Of a stretch of 64,000 nt of DNA, positions 22,128 to 33,200 are shown one piece after another. The position numbers and the translations under genes are program-made. Under the pieces are notes generated by a model that worked only from the letters and a program-made list of their open reading frames with translations, was not told the origin of the DNA and did not search any database. The stretch covers positions 27,608,913-27,672,912 of the forward strand of contig NC_046677.1 in assembly GCF_003369915.1 (NCBI RefSeq), written 5' to 3'. This DNA comes from Drosophila miranda. Lineage: Eukaryota; Arthropoda; Insecta; Diptera; Drosophilidae. How positions within the stretch are numbered: the first letter of the stretch is position 1; the number at the start of each line of letters is the position of its first letter.

Positions 22128-22232
22128 TGAAATATCGATAACTGATAACTGTTCTAATCGTGTCCGAAAAATGCGCGGTGCGGTAAATTCAAAATGCAAG
22201 GTAGCCGATTGAAAAAAAGCGAAAATTTTGCA

Positions 22233-24524
22233 CTAATTGGAGCCTCCTGGTGCGGGAGCTGCTGCAGACGGAGCGGGCGGGGTTCCGGCCTTCGGGGTGG
22301 CAGTTTTCGGTGATGCGGCTGCCTTTGGAGGTGGCGTGGCCTTCGCGGAGGGGGCATTCGTTGGTTTCTGTTGCTGAGCTGTTTGCTTGGGAGGCGACGC
22401 CTTGCTACCTTTGCCCTGCTGCTGCTGCTGTTGGCTGGGCGGACTGGCAGTCTTCGGGGCCGCAGGCTTCCCGGGGGTCTGTGCTGGTTTGGGTGCTACC
22501 GTGGGCTTGGGAGCTGCCTGTTTTTGTTGCTGCTGCTGTTGTGGTTTGTTTCCTGTTGCCTGTTTCTGACCTTGGACCTGTGGCTGGCCAGGCTTGGCTG
22601 CTTGCTGTTTTGGCTTTTGGGTCGCTTCCTGCTTCTTCCCATTGGCTGGTGCTGCTGCTGCTGCCTGCTGCTTCTGTGGCGGAGTAACTGCAGCCGGCGA
22701 TGGGGGTGTGACTGTTGCCGGCGAAGGGGGAGTAACTGCTAATGCCGATGGTGGAGCTGACGAAGGGGTCGATGGCGGAGTAGCTGGAACCATCGGCGAC
22801 GGCGCCTCTGGTGACGGAGGAGCTACTGCAGGAGCAGCTGACGGCGGGGCAGCCACCGCAGTTTGTGGTGCAGGAGATGCCACATCTGGTTTGTTTAAAG
22901 CAGATACCTTCTGCTCAGCGGGTGGTGTCACCTGTTTGGCTGGTGGCGGTGTCTTTTGCTTGGGTGAGGCTGCCTTTGGAGCATCCTTTGATTGCTCTAG
23001 TTTCTTCTCTGGAGCCGCTATCGGCTGTGCAATGGCGGCTGCTGGTTGTGCAGCTGCAGATGGCTCGGCTGCTTTGACCACATCCGATGCAGACTTTGCT
23101 TCTGCGGGAGGGGTCACTTGTTTTGCTGGCGGCGGCGTCTTTTGCACCTGTGGCGGTGTGGCCTGTTTGGGCTTCTCCGGTGCACTCTTTGGTGGACTGG
23201 CCTGCTTTTGCTTTTCGGGTGTACCCTTTGGTGCAGTTTCGGGGGTCTTGGGTTTCTCCGGTGCGCTCTTCTGAGGACTGGCCTGCTTAACCTCTGGCTT
23301 CTTGTCGATGTCGGCAGTTGTAACAGGCGGAGCTATAGTCGGTTCCACTTTGACTGGCACAGGAACTGCCACTGCCTGCTGCAATGGAGCAGGAGCAGGA
23401 GCAGGCTCGCTCTTCTGCGGCTCTTTGTTTTCCTCGACCTTTGGAGCGGCGGCTGCTTCGACTGCAGGGTCCACTTGCTTTGGCGGCTCGGCGGCTACAA
23501 TCTGGGCCAAAGTTTGGACAGCGGGTGGTGTCTGTGCCTTGGCAGGAGCCTCTGTTGGAGTCGGCTTTGGTGGTGGCGCGGTGGCCGGTTTGGCTTCAAC
23601 TTTCTGCTCCGTTGGCTCCACCTTTTGCTCCGTCTGCTTGGGCTGCTCAATCTTTGGTTCAGTTGGCTTTAGTTGATCAATTTTCTGTTCCACTATTGGC
23701 TTCGGGGGCTCCTGTTTTGGAGCTGAGACCTCTACAGGCTGAGATGTATCCTTCGAAGGAGCAGCTGCTGTCTGGGGCTTAGCTTCCGCTTTGTTCTTGT
23801 TGGGTTTCTCTTTGTTAGCCGGTGGCTCCTTCTTCTTTACATCTTTATCCTGTGGCTGGGCCTTCGTTGGTGTCTTCTTGTTGTCTTGTTTTTCTTTGGC
23901 TTTGGGAGCCTCCGCTGGTTTCTGTTGCTTCTGATCCTGCTTCTTGCGATCCTCTTTCTTGGGCTGCTGCTGTTGCTTGGCCTCCTCTTTGTCCTTTGGT
24001 TTGTGCTCTAGTGCTGGTTTCTTCGCCTGCTCCTCCTGCTTGGTGGCTTCAACCTTGGCCACTTCGTCAAAGTCTTCAACGAGCATGGGCACATCATCAT
24101 CCTCTTCAGCGGTGCTGGGTTTTTCTCCTGCAGCTGCAGCTGCCTCTGGCTTGGCATTATTCGACATGGCATTGGCATACATACGCAATTGGACGACCGT
24201 CTCCTGGCCCAGTTGCGGGAGAATGTCTGGCAGCATCTCCACAACCTTCCTGTTCTCGCCATGGCCCGTTACAGCGAAAGTGTTGGCCGAGAGGGAAGCC
24301 TGGGCCTTGGGATTATTGAAGTGAATCACGGTCAGGTCGTCCTTGATGATGTTGACCTCCTCGATGCCGGGTATGGTGCTCACCGAGAGCTTCTTCAGCG
24401 AGCTCTGCAGCTTCTTGTCATCGGTGGCCGCTGTCTGGTGCATGACCTTCTTCTTACGGCGGGGCGTGCCCTTTCCACCTATGCGCACCTGGGCCTGCAG
24501 GCGCTTCAGTTTCTCCACATTCAT
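22233..24524 (-). CDS. NAC beta-type protein with a very long disordered tail (gNACbeta/CG11835-like)
   Basis: One open frame of 763 residues. Residues 1 to about 120 are a nascent polypeptide-associated complex beta/BTF3 domain: [16 protein letters not shown] (the ribosome-binding basic motif RRKKK), [38 protein letters not shown] and LPDILPQLG. Ubiquitous NAC-beta is only about 160 residues long. Here some 640 residues follow of low-complexity sequence rich in Pro, Ala, Lys and Gln, with many KQ(A/V)TPP and SPPK-type units. Drosophila has a germline-specific NAC-beta paralogue at this location (CG11835, from memory) with an extended tail, and I take this as its orthologue. It probably acts at the ribosome exit in germ cells. 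Confidence 0.85.
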   Translation of the reverse strand: MNVEKLKRLQAQVRIGGKGTPRRKKKVMHQTAATDDKKLQSSLKKLSVSTIPGIEEVNIIKDDLTVIHFNNPKAQASLSANTFAVTGHGENRKVVEMLPDILPQLGQETVVQLRMYANAMSNNAKPEAAAAAGEKPSTAEEDDDVPMLVEDFDEVAKVEATKQEEQAKKPALEHKPKDKEEAKQQQQPKKEDRKKQDQKQQKPAEAPKAKEKQDNKKTPTKAQPQDKDVKKKEPPANKEKPNKNKAEAKPQTAAAPSKDTSQPVEVSAPKQEPPKPIVEQKIDQLKPTEPKIEQPKQTEQKVEPTEQKVEAKPATAPPPKPTPTEAPAKAQTPPAVQTLAQIVAAEPPKQVDPAVEAAAAPKVEENKEPQKSEPAPAPAPLQQAVAVPVPVKVEPTIAPPVTTADIDKKPEVKQASPQKSAPEKPKTPETAPKGTPEKQKQASPPKSAPEKPKQATPPQVQKTPPPAKQVTPPAEAKSASDVVKAAEPSAAAQPAAAIAQPIAAPEKKLEQSKDAPKAASPKQKTPPPAKQVTPPAEQKVSALNKPDVASPAPQTAVAAPPSAAPAVAPPSPEAPSPMVPATPPSTPSSAPPSALAVTPPSPATVTPPSPAAVTPPQKQQAAAAAPANGKKQEATQKPKQQAAKPGQPQVQGQKQATGNKPQQQQQQKQAAPKPTVAPKPAQTPGKPAAPKTASPPSQQQQQQGKGSKASPPKQTAQQQKPTNAPSAKATPPPKAAASPKTATPKAGTPPAPSAAAPAPGGSN

Positions 24525-25267
24525 GGCGATATAGGTATATTACTGCTGGATGAGAGAGGCAAACGGGTTTCACATTTTGGGATATATATATTACATAAAA
24601 TGGCGAAGAACATACCTCAGATAGGACCAAAAATACAGAGACGATGTGCAACTCCACGGGCAAAATCACGAATGCAGCAGCCAGGCAGCCAGAAGAGCCA
24701 ACCGAAACGAACGCAGCAGCAGAAGCAGCAACAGCGCCAGTAGCAGCGGCAGCGCTGCTTTTATTAATATCTGCGCAAGATTCGCAGCAGTCTCGTCTTT
24801 TCTTTTCTTTTTTTTTTGCATATTTGTTTTTCGCAAGAGGAAAACAAGAAAAATGTACCCCCAAAATGTATAAATAGCTCCACCATTTCCTCCACACACA
24901 CTGTGGCCTGTGGCCGATGTTTATGCGGGAAATACTCGGCGTGAGGCTGCCAAAGCGGCTGTTGAACTGTGCATGGGATGGGATGGGATGGGATGGGATG
25001 GGATGGGATGGGATGGGATAGATGGGATGCTTCGGGATGGGACACTCCCCGAGTGCGGGTCGAAAATAGACGGCGAACTTCTGTCACTTGCTGTAAGCAC
25101 ACTCTCTTTCTCACTGACGTAGGCACAATCTGTCAGTCGCATGCGGCGCGCAATGGTGAGGAAATTGAAGTCTACACAAATTAAAGGCTCATGATGACGA
25201 TTCTTGTATTCATCTATTAGTATTCACAACTCATACAATTTCTGGTGTGTTATAGTAGGGAATTATA
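24525..25267. other. Intergenic between gNACbeta-like and Mis12
   Basis: This contains the gNACbeta-like 5' side with CAG-rich sequence (24700-24770), a pyrimidine run (24800-24825), the ATGGG repeat listed separately, and otherwise nothing recognisable. Confidence 0.5.
24973..25020 (+). repeat. (ATGGG)n repeat, about nine units
   Basis: A nearly perfect pentamer array on the plus strand, with a further imperfect unit after ATAG. Nine GGG runs are separated by only two bases (AT), so this strand should form a stable G-quadruplex. It lies in non-coding DNA between gNACbeta-like and Mis12. Confidence 0.95.
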
Positions 25268-25922
25268 TCAAATTTTAGTGGCAACTAAAGTGGCGACATC
25301 GGCCAACATGGACAGTTTTATGGATTTACAATCTTCGTATACTTGTTGGTGAATATCCTTTTCCTCCTGGACGATTTTAGCCACAGAAGCATAGTGGTTC
25401 CCCTCTGCCTCTACCTTGGCCAGCGTGATCAGGTTCTGAAATCATATGGAATTGCCTAAGACATACGAATAGTAGGGATGATCAGACGCTCACCTCGCGA
25501 AAGCGCAATTTTAGAAGCTCCAGCTCGTTGTTCTTTTTCTCCTCTTCAAGAGGGGTGGGTTGGGGCTCCAGGTGAAAGTCCTCTACCTGCAGCACATGCG
25601 GCGGAATGCGAAAGTATTTCTTGTCCAGCAATCGGAGGGATTGCATGTTCTTTTTGGTAGCGGCCTCCACGCGACTGATCACTGCATCCTTCTGCGCGCC
25701 TAGCAGTGCCGAGGTGGCCGGCGTTTCAATCTTCTGAATGGCGTTTTCAATAGCCTTGCTAATGAGGTTATGCACCAAGTGCTCGCCTGTTTTGGAGGGT
25801 AAGGAAAGTCCTGAGACGCCAAACACAACTTGCATCAAAAAGTGTCACTTACGTTCTGACGATATCTGTTCAGCGGTAAAGTTAAAGAACTTTAGATCGT
25901 AGGCACTCTGGTAGAAATTCAT
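25268..25922 (-). CDS. Mis12: Kinetochore protein Mis12
   Basis: Three exons (25922-25853, 25786-25494, 25435-25268) join in frame to 176 residues. The N-terminus MNFYQSAYDLKFFNFTAEQI carries the Mis12-family opening (aromatic-rich FF-x-F-T motif). The rest is alpha-helical and coiled coil (VHNLISKAIENAIQKI; EEEKKNNELELLKLRF). The length is close to the roughly 180 residues I recall for D. melanogaster Mis12. The protein links centromeric CENP-C to the Ndc80 arm of the KMN network. It is divergently transcribed from the next gene across 260 bases. The call rests on the short motif, length and position, as the family is weakly conserved. Confidence 0.82.
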
Positions 25923-26116
25923 TTTAACAGATTTGTAATGAGATTCGACTTTAATTGGATAAACAATTAAAGAATCAAGCAACTTTTTCTTCTTCTAAGC
26001 AAATTTTCGCGCAAACACAAATTAGTGGGACCGGAGGTCCGAATAACAAAAATCCTCTCTAGAAAAAGTATTTTTGAGCAGAAAATACCAGAAAGCAACA
26101 AGAACGGTATACCACA

Positions 26117-26126
26117 TGGTCACACC
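26117..26126 (+). promoter_or_regulatory. Motif 1 (M1BP-type) site in the shared Mis12/PUG-PfkB promoter
   Basis: TGGTCACACC differs by one base from the Drosophila Motif 1 consensus and is followed directly by an E-box CACGTG (26125-26130). It sits about 60 bases before the ATG of the downstream gene and 195 bases before the Mis12 ATG, in a 260-base divergent promoter. Confidence 0.5.
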
Positions 26127-26182
26127 ACGTGCCGGTTTATTGTTTTTAGTAGGCAGGTGAATTTTATTTATTTTGTTTTGAC

Positions 26183-28276
26183 ATGTTGTTTCGAAGATAT
26201 CTCCTGCCCGCTGCCGCCAAATTCATTCGTACTAAACACTACCAGCACATCGAGCTGCATCCAGAGATAAAGTATGCCCTGCGACATGACCAGCCAGTCG
26301 TGGCTTTGGAGTCGACGATCATAACACATGGAATGCCGATGCCAGAAAATGTTACAACGGCTCTGCAGGTGGAGGAACAGGTGCGCCAACACGGCGCTAT
26401 TCCCGCCACGATCGGCATCATTGATGGCTGCATCAAGGTGGGCCTGACCGGGGAGGAGCTGACGTCACTGGCCAAGAAGCCGCGGAATGAGGTGATCAAG
26501 TGCTCTCGCCGCGACCTGCCCTACGTCGTGGCTAGGGGACAAAGCGGCGGCACAACTGTAGCCGCCACGATGATTGTCGCTCATCGCGTGGGCATCAAGG
26601 TGTTTGCCACCGGCGGCATTGGCGGCGTCCATCGTGAGGGTCACGTCTCTATGGATGTCTCAGCGGACTTGACCGAACTGGGGCGCACTCCTGTGGCCGT
26701 GGTCTGCAGCGGCGTCAAGTCTATACTGGACATTCCGCGCACCCTCGAGTACCTGGAGACACAAGGCGTGTGTGTGGCCAGCTTCGACAGTCCAGGCGGC
26801 GTCTTTCCGGACTTTTACACCCGCGACAGTGGCTGCAAGGCTGCCTACAATCTGTCCACACCGCAGGAGGCCGCTGATCTGCTCCGCTCCTGGCGGGAGC
26901 TCAAACTCCAGTCGGGGGTGCTCATCGGAGTGCCCATTCCCGAGGAATTTGCGGCTGACAAAGCCAAGATGGAGGCTGCTATCAAGGCAGCTGGCGTTCA
27001 GGCCTTGGCCCAGGGCGTGACAGGCAAGGAGGTGACGCCCTTCCTGCTTTCGGCCATAGCAAACATCACCCAGGGCAGCAGTCTCCAGGCGAACATCGCT
27101 CTGATCAAGAACAACGCCAAGGTGGCGGCCCAGATTGCTGCAGCTTTGGCCGGGGCTCCAGCCACGAGGCAGAGTGAGAACAATGGAGAAAGCCCAGAGA
27201 AACCCCTCGTTGTGGGCGCCTCCATCCTGGACCTCTCCTTCACGGTGGACGATCAGAAGCGGGATATGCAACTGGATGGAGCCACCTACTCAGCGGTGGC
27301 CAAGCAGGCGGCTGGAGGCGTCGGACGCAACATAGCCGAGGGCATATACAAGCTCTACGGCGATGTGAATCTGATATCTGCCGTGGGAAAGGACCAGATG
27401 GGCCAGACTCTGCTCCAACTGATGCCCAAGGCCCTTCAGCGGAGCATGATCCAGGACGAGAGCCAGGCCACCTCCCTCTGCTCCCTGATCTTCGACAAGT
27501 TTGGCGACTGCAAACTGATTCTGGGCAACATGGAGATCCACCAGTGCTCCATCACGCCAGAAACACTTCGGGCGCACCGGCATCTCTTCCGCGACGCCCC
27601 GCTGGTCATCATGGACAGCAACATTTCGGAGCAAGCCATGGAGTGCACGCTGCAGCAGGCGCAACGCTACCAGTTGCCGGTGTTCTTTGAGCCCACCGAC
27701 ATGTTCATTGCCGGCAAGCCCTTCCACCTCCCACCTGACCTCACGCAGCACATTCGCCTGATCAAGCCCAATCTCCAGGAGCTGAAGACCATTGTGGAGG
27801 CAATCACTGGGCAAACGGTCGACTGGCAGCCCAACACCAAGGTGGAGCGTGTCCAGCTGCTCCAGCAGACCAAGGACCTCCTGAAAAAGATTGAATCACG
27901 TTTCAACTGCATCATTGCCACTTTGGGGGATCATGGCGTGCTGCTCAGCTTTCGGGCGGACGCCGCCAACGATGCGAGCTGCCTGCTCGATGGTACGACG
28001 TCTGAGGTGCCACCACACACCACCCGTTTCTATGCCGCACCCATAGTGCCCAACATTGTGAATGTGTCGGGAGCTGGGGACAGCTTCTGTGCCGGCTTCA
28101 TTACTGCCCTGTTGCAGGGACGCATCCTGGACGAGTGCGTCGCCGCTGGCTTTGTGGCGGCCGAACGAGCCCTTCAATCCGAGTCGGCAGTGCCAGCGAC
28201 GTACTTTAGCAATGCGGTTGCCTTCGAGGATCGCTACAAGCAGACCCTGAAGACGCTGCAGCAGCAGAGCATTTAG
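26183..28276 (+). CDS. Bifunctional pseudouridine-5'-phosphate glycosidase / PfkB-family kinase
   Basis: Single-exon, 697 residues. The N-terminal half (about 30-325) is an IndA/YeiN pseudouridine-5'-phosphate glycosidase (VALESTIITHGMPMPENV, GIIDGCIKVGL, ATGGIGGVHREGHVSMDVS). The C-terminal half (about 335-690) is a ribokinase/PfkB fold (VVGASILDLSF, GGVGRNIAEG, and the catalytic NVSGAGDSFCAGF with its GAGD anion hole). Pseudouridine would be phosphorylated by the kinase half, then split to uracil and ribose-5-phosphate by the other half, a salvage route of two enzymes in bacteria. The Arg-rich start (LFRRYLLPAAAKFIR) suggests mitochondrial import. I believe it corresponds to CG2794 of D. 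melanogaster, whose activity I have not seen proven. Confidence 0.9.
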   Translation: MLFRRYLLPAAAKFIRTKHYQHIELHPEIKYALRHDQPVVALESTIITHGMPMPENVTTALQVEEQVRQHGAIPATIGIIDGCIKVGLTGEELTSLAKKPRNEVIKCSRRDLPYVVARGQSGGTTVAATMIVAHRVGIKVFATGGIGGVHREGHVSMDVSADLTELGRTPVAVVCSGVKSILDIPRTLEYLETQGVCVASFDSPGGVFPDFYTRDSGCKAAYNLSTPQEAADLLRSWRELKLQSGVLIGVPIPEEFAADKAKMEAAIKAAGVQALAQGVTGKEVTPFLLSAIANITQGSSLQANIALIKNNAKVAAQIAAALAGAPATRQSENNGESPEKPLVVGASILDLSFTVDDQKRDMQLDGATYSAVAKQAAGGVGRNIAEGIYKLYGDVNLISAVGKDQMGQTLLQLMPKALQRSMIQDESQATSLCSLIFDKFGDCKLILGNMEIHQCSITPETLRAHRHLFRDAPLVIMDSNISEQAMECTLQQAQRYQLPVFFEPTDMFIAGKPFHLPPDLTQHIRLIKPNLQELKTIVEAITGQTVDWQPNTKVERVQLLQQTKDLLKKIESRFNCIIATLGDHGVLLSFRADAANDASCLLDGTTSEVPPHTTRFYAAPIVPNIVNVSGAGDSFCAGFITALLQGRILDECVAAGFVAAERALQSESAVPATYFSNAVAFEDRYKQTLKTLQQQSI

Positions 28277-28358
28277 AGTGCGTTTACATAGCTTTTACTC
28301 AGGACCTTAGCTTTATTTTCCCCAAATAGTTTCTTAAAGTGTATAACAGACGATGCGG

Positions 28359-30015
28359 CTAATAGGCCCATCTGCAAGATACAATTAAAAAGAATTGTTA
28401 ATGTTTATAATCCTCAAATTGGTTTGATTCTCAGACTTACAGTTTTATCACCTTGTCCTTGCCGCCAGAGGCCACGCGAGAGCCATCGGGTGCCCAGTCC
28501 ACGCCGAATACCTCGTCAGCATGTCCAGGCAGCTCCTGCGCCAGCTTTTTCGATTGCACACTCCAAACTAAAATAAATAAAAGGTTAATTCCAAATCCAA
28601 GTCACTCCAAGGGATGCCCTACCCTTTAGTGTGGAATCTCTGCTGCCGGAGCAAATAAGACGGGAGTCTGCTGACCAGGCAATCGTGTAGACGGCCTGCA
28701 CATGACCGCGGAATGTGGCCATATACTGGCCATCTGAAGCACGCCACAGGCGCACCGACTTGTCGAAGGAGGCGGAGGCAATCAGCTTCACATCCGGCGA
28801 GTACTTTACATCATTGACCACATTCTGGTGGCCAGTCATGCGCTCCACGCACTTGTTTGTGTTGTTGCGCCACAGATAGAGGGTGTTGTCATCCGAGCAA
28901 GACACCAGGGACTCCACTTCATCGGGACACACAGCCTGGTAGCGTTGCAGGGCCGAGGCCTGGAGCTCTTCAACTGTAAATGAAAAAGAATGTCATAAAA
29001 ACTGATGCAGAAACCAATCAAAAAGGATATCCTTACGGGTCATGCTCAGGTAGGACTTGGTGCGATCCTTGACCGGGTGGAAGGGTCCCGTGCGCAGCAC
29101 GTAGTCCGTGCTAAGGGCAATGTTGTTCACCCAATGGGCATGGCCGGTGAATGTGCGGCACAAGATGCCGTCAGCAGCGCGCCACATCTTGATGGTGCGA
29201 TCCTTGGACGAGGTGTAGATGAGGCCAGCCCCTCCCCAGCGTACGGCAGTCACGGCATTCGTGTGTCCTGCAATGTTAAGCAGACAGGAGCCCAGTTTCA
29301 CATCCCAGATGCGACAGTCGCCGTCGCTGCTGGCGGATGCGAGCTTCCGGCATTCGGGATTCTGATGGAATGGCTCCCAGCATAGGCAATTGATGTGCTT
29401 CTTGTGGCCTGTGAGCGTGCGTCCAACCTGCTGGCCCGTCTCCGGGTCCCAGATGATGACTTTGCCCGCCTTGCAGGCACTGGCCAGTCGCTTGCCATCC
29501 GGCGCCCAGGCCACGCACAGAACCCACTGCTTGTGGCCCGTGCAGGTGAAATGCGGCGTCTCTGTAGTCAGATCCCACAGGCGGACTGTGGTGTCACCAC
29601 TGCCGCTGGCCAGATGGGCCCCATTGGGACTGAAGTTGAGGGAGACCACTGCCTCGGCATGTCCGGGCATGGAGCTGGTGCATCTGGTGACTGGACGAAC
29701 CTTGAACACGGCCTGTGGCTGGTAGACAATGTCGATCACGTTCTCTGTGTCCACTGAGCCCAGGTCGAGTGTGTCCTCGAGGCTCTTCTTGATCTCATCC
29801 TCGCCCACAAAGAACAGATACGGTGTAGCCTCCTCGTTCTTCAGCAGCGCATTGCAGATGAGACCCAATTGTTGCGTGGTTATGCCCGCTGGCAGGTCTA
29901 TGGGCGGCCCTGCCTCCTCTCCTGTGTCGGATATCAGGCGTGCCTGTATCGTCTGTGGAGTGGCCTCCACTACCGCGTCCGTTTCCACGCCCATTTTTGG
30001 TTTTTTGGCAAACAT
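28359..30015 (-). CDS. Nle: Notchless, WD40 ribosome biogenesis factor
   Basis: Four exons (30015-29037, 28973-28623, 28567-28441, 28371-28359) give 489 residues. Nle guides late 60S ribosome assembly through Rea1/midasin and was first found as a modifier of Notch signalling. The N-terminal NLE ubiquitin-like domain covers about residues 20-90 (IQARLISDTGEEAGPP, PYLFFVGEDEIKKSLED). Eight WD40 repeats follow (GHAEAVVSLNFSPNGAHLAS, GHKQWVLCVAWAPDGKRLAS, GHADEVFGVDWAPDGSRVAS). The last exon codes only 13 bases. An in-frame TAA occurs right after the third exon's KVIK-Leu, but splicing the GTAAGT donor to ACTTGCAG gives the family ending KLWAY. It shares a 203-base divergent promoter with Sf3b1. 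Confidence 0.96.
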
Positions 30016-30218
30016 CTTCCGCGTAAATTACGAATAACAACAATACAACACGTGCCGCGGCCTAGTGTGGCAAAACGTAAAAACGTGGAAAAATACTGCA
30101 AAAAAATACTAAAACTATCGATTCATCGTCAAGTGCAACCCCTCTGGATTGGAAAAATGTATCAGTCCATCTCTAACAAGAATTTTCATGTACGCGTCTT
30201 CACAATTCGTTGATAAAA
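30016..30218. promoter_or_regulatory. Bidirectional promoter Nle / Sf3b1
   Basis: Only 203 bases separate the two ATGs. A DRE-like TATCGATT lies near the middle (30116-30123). Both genes are housekeeping, so a shared DREF-type promoter is plausible. Confidence 0.6.
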
Positions 30219-33200
30219 ATGGAAAATATTCCGCGAACACATGAAGGTGAGCCAAATAAACCAACTAATTAGCTATCCTTCAGGTCGTAGCAGATCGGAA
30301 CACTAAAATCCTGCGTGCGGAGCCCCTAAAACGACCCAGACAAGTGCACCCGGTTTGGTTGGCCTGCTCTCCCCGCACGAAAATCAATTATTTCATCAAC
30401 GTTTGTGACCCATTTCAGACATCGAGGCGCAAATCTCTGTTATCCAGGAGAAGAAGACGGAGCTGGCCAAGACCACAGCGGCAGCAGAGGGAGTGGGATT
30501 GTTGGACAGCGGCGGCTTCTTCGACACCGATTTGTACGATGAGGAGGCCGCTAAGGGCAAGGGCCGCTATGAGGGTTACAACACATCGATCGCGGCCAAT
30601 GACGAGGGCGATGAGGATGAGGACGATGGCTTCCCAGTGCCCCAGAAGCGCACCACATACACCGCCCCCATCTCGGTGCTGAAGGATGTCACCCAGGGCA
30701 AGGAGGATGTGGATCCGTTGGCGGACCGACGGCGTCCGACCATTGCTGATCGCGAGGATGAGTACAGGCAGAAGAGGCGTCGCATTATCATCTCGCCAGA
30801 GCGCGCCGATCCCTTTGCCGACGGCGGCAAGACCCCCGATGTGGGCTCCCGGACATACACAGACATCATGCGGGAGCAGATGCTCAAGAGCGAGGAGACC
30901 GAGTTGCGGCGCCGCATCATGGAGAAATCCAAGGACGGAACTCTGGTGAAATCTTCATCCGCATCAGCGTCATCTTCGAATGGCGACAGCTCCTCCAAAG
31001 ATAGCAGCTCCCGCAAGCGAGGCCGCTGGGATCAGACGGTCAGCGAAAGCTTCATACCAGCCAAAGTGGCGGCCACACCAAGCAGTGCAGCCACGCCGAC
31101 CTGGGAAGATGTGAGTATACATCCTGAATCCCTTTAGAGCACTTTCTAATCTCTGTTTCCTGCAGAAAACACCCGGAGATCATCGATGGGATGAGACACC
31201 TGGCCATAAGGGCAGCGAGACGCCCGGAGCCACACCGGGACTGGGCACACGGATCTGGGATGCCACTCCGGCTCATGCCATGACACCGGGACATGAGACC
31301 CCTGGGCACGAGAAGTCGGCGCGACGCAACCGCTGGGACGAGACGCCAAAGACAGAGCGCGAGACTCCGGGCCACAGTGGCTGGGCCGAGACCCCCAAGC
31401 CAGATCGCACGGGCAGCGGGGCCGGCGGTGAGAGCATCTCCATCGAGTCCACTCCGGGGGCCTCCAAGCGTCGCTCCAGATGGGACGAGACCCCGTCGAA
31501 TGCCACGCCCGCTATAACACCGACGAATGCCAGCGCCATGACACCGAATATGACGCCCAGCATGACTCCGCATGCCACTCCGGGCCATGCCACACCGATG
31601 CTCACCCCTGGCGGCAGCACTCCCGTGGGAGTCAAAGCCATGGCCATGGCCACGCCCACACCAGGTGCATTGGCCGCCATGACGCCCGAGCAGCTGCAGG
31701 CCTACCGCTGGGAGAAGGAGATCGACGAGCGGAACAGACCGTACACCGACGAGGAGCTCGACCAGATGTTCCCGCCCGGCTACAAGATTCTGCCTCCACC
31801 CGCGGGCTATGTGCCAGTGCGAACGCCCGGGCGAAAACTGATGGCCACACCCACGCCCATCGCTGGCACCCCGGCGGGCTTCTTCATCCAGGTGGAGGAC
31901 AAGAATGCCAAATTCATGGATAACCAGCCAAAGGGGCAGAATCTGCCCTTCATGAAGCCAGAGGATGCACAGTATTTTGACAAGCTGCTGGTGGACGTCA
32001 ACGAGGACTCACTGTCGCCCGAGGAGTTGAAGGAGCGCAAGATCATGAAACTGCTGCTGACTATCAAGAACGGATCGCCGCCCATGCGCAAGTCCGCCCT
32101 GCGTCAGATCACGGACAAGGCGCGGGAGTTCGGTGCGGGGCCGCTCTTCAATCAGATCTTGCCGCTGCTCATGTCCCCCACGCTGGAGGATCAGGAGCGT
32201 CATTTGCTCGTGAAAGTGATTGATCGCGTGCTCTACAAGCTGGACGACTTGGTGCGTCCCTATGTACACAAGATCCTGGTCGTGATTGAACCCCTGCTGA
32301 TCGACGAGGATCACTATGCCCGCATTGAGGGCCGAGAGATCATCTCCAATCTGGCCAAGGCCGCCGGCCTGGCAACCATGATCTCCACGATGCGTCCGGA
32401 CATTGACAATATCGACGAGTACGTGCGGAATACGACAGCTCGTGCCTTCGCGGTGGTGGCCTCGGCTCTGGGTATTCCCTCGCTGCTGCCCTTCTTGAAG
32501 GCCGTTTGCAAGTCCAAAAAGTCCTGGCAGGCCCGTCACACGGGCATCAAGATTGTCCAGCAGATTGCAATCCTCATGGGCTGCGCCATTCTGCCGCATC
32601 TGAAGGCTCTGGTGGAGATCATCGAGCACGGGCTGGTGGATGAGCAGCAGAAGGTGCGCACCATCACGGCTCTGGCCATTGCGGCTCTCGCAGAGGCTGC
32701 CACGCCCTATGGCATTGAGTCGTTCGATTCGGTGCTGAAGCCCCTGTGGAAGGGCATCCGCACGCATCGCGGCAAGGGACTGGCCGCCTTCCTGAAGGCC
32801 ATTGGCTACCTGATTCCCCTGATGGACGCCGAATACGCCAACTACTACACGCGCGAGGTGATGCTGATCCTCATTCGAGAGTTCCAATCGCCCGACGAGG
32901 AGATGAAGAAGATTGTCCTCAAAGTGGTGAAGCAGTGTTGCGCCACCGACGGCGTGGAGCCGCAGTACATCAAGGAGGAGATCCTTCCGCACTTCTTCAA
33001 GTTCTTCTGGAATCATCGCATGGCCCTGGACAGACGCAACTACCGCCAGCTAGTGGACACCACCGTCGAGATAGCCAACAAGGTGGGGGCCTCGGAGATC
33101 ATCAATCGAGTGGTGGACGACCTGAAGGACGAGAACGAGCAGTACCGCAAAATGGTGATGGAAACGGTGGAGAAGATCATGGGCAACCTGGGGGCAGCCG

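Noticed and set aside
22594-23672. Gly/Cys-rich plus-strand frames of over 200 codons
   Set aside because: Complement of the Pro/Ala/Lys/Gln tail of the gNACbeta-like gene.
28437-28442. Stop of Nle directly after KVIKL
   Set aside because: It lies in a good GTAAGT donor; the spliced 13-base exon restores the conserved WAY ending.
32009-33016. 335-codon minus-strand frame
   Set aside because: Antisense shadow of Sf3b1 with no domain.
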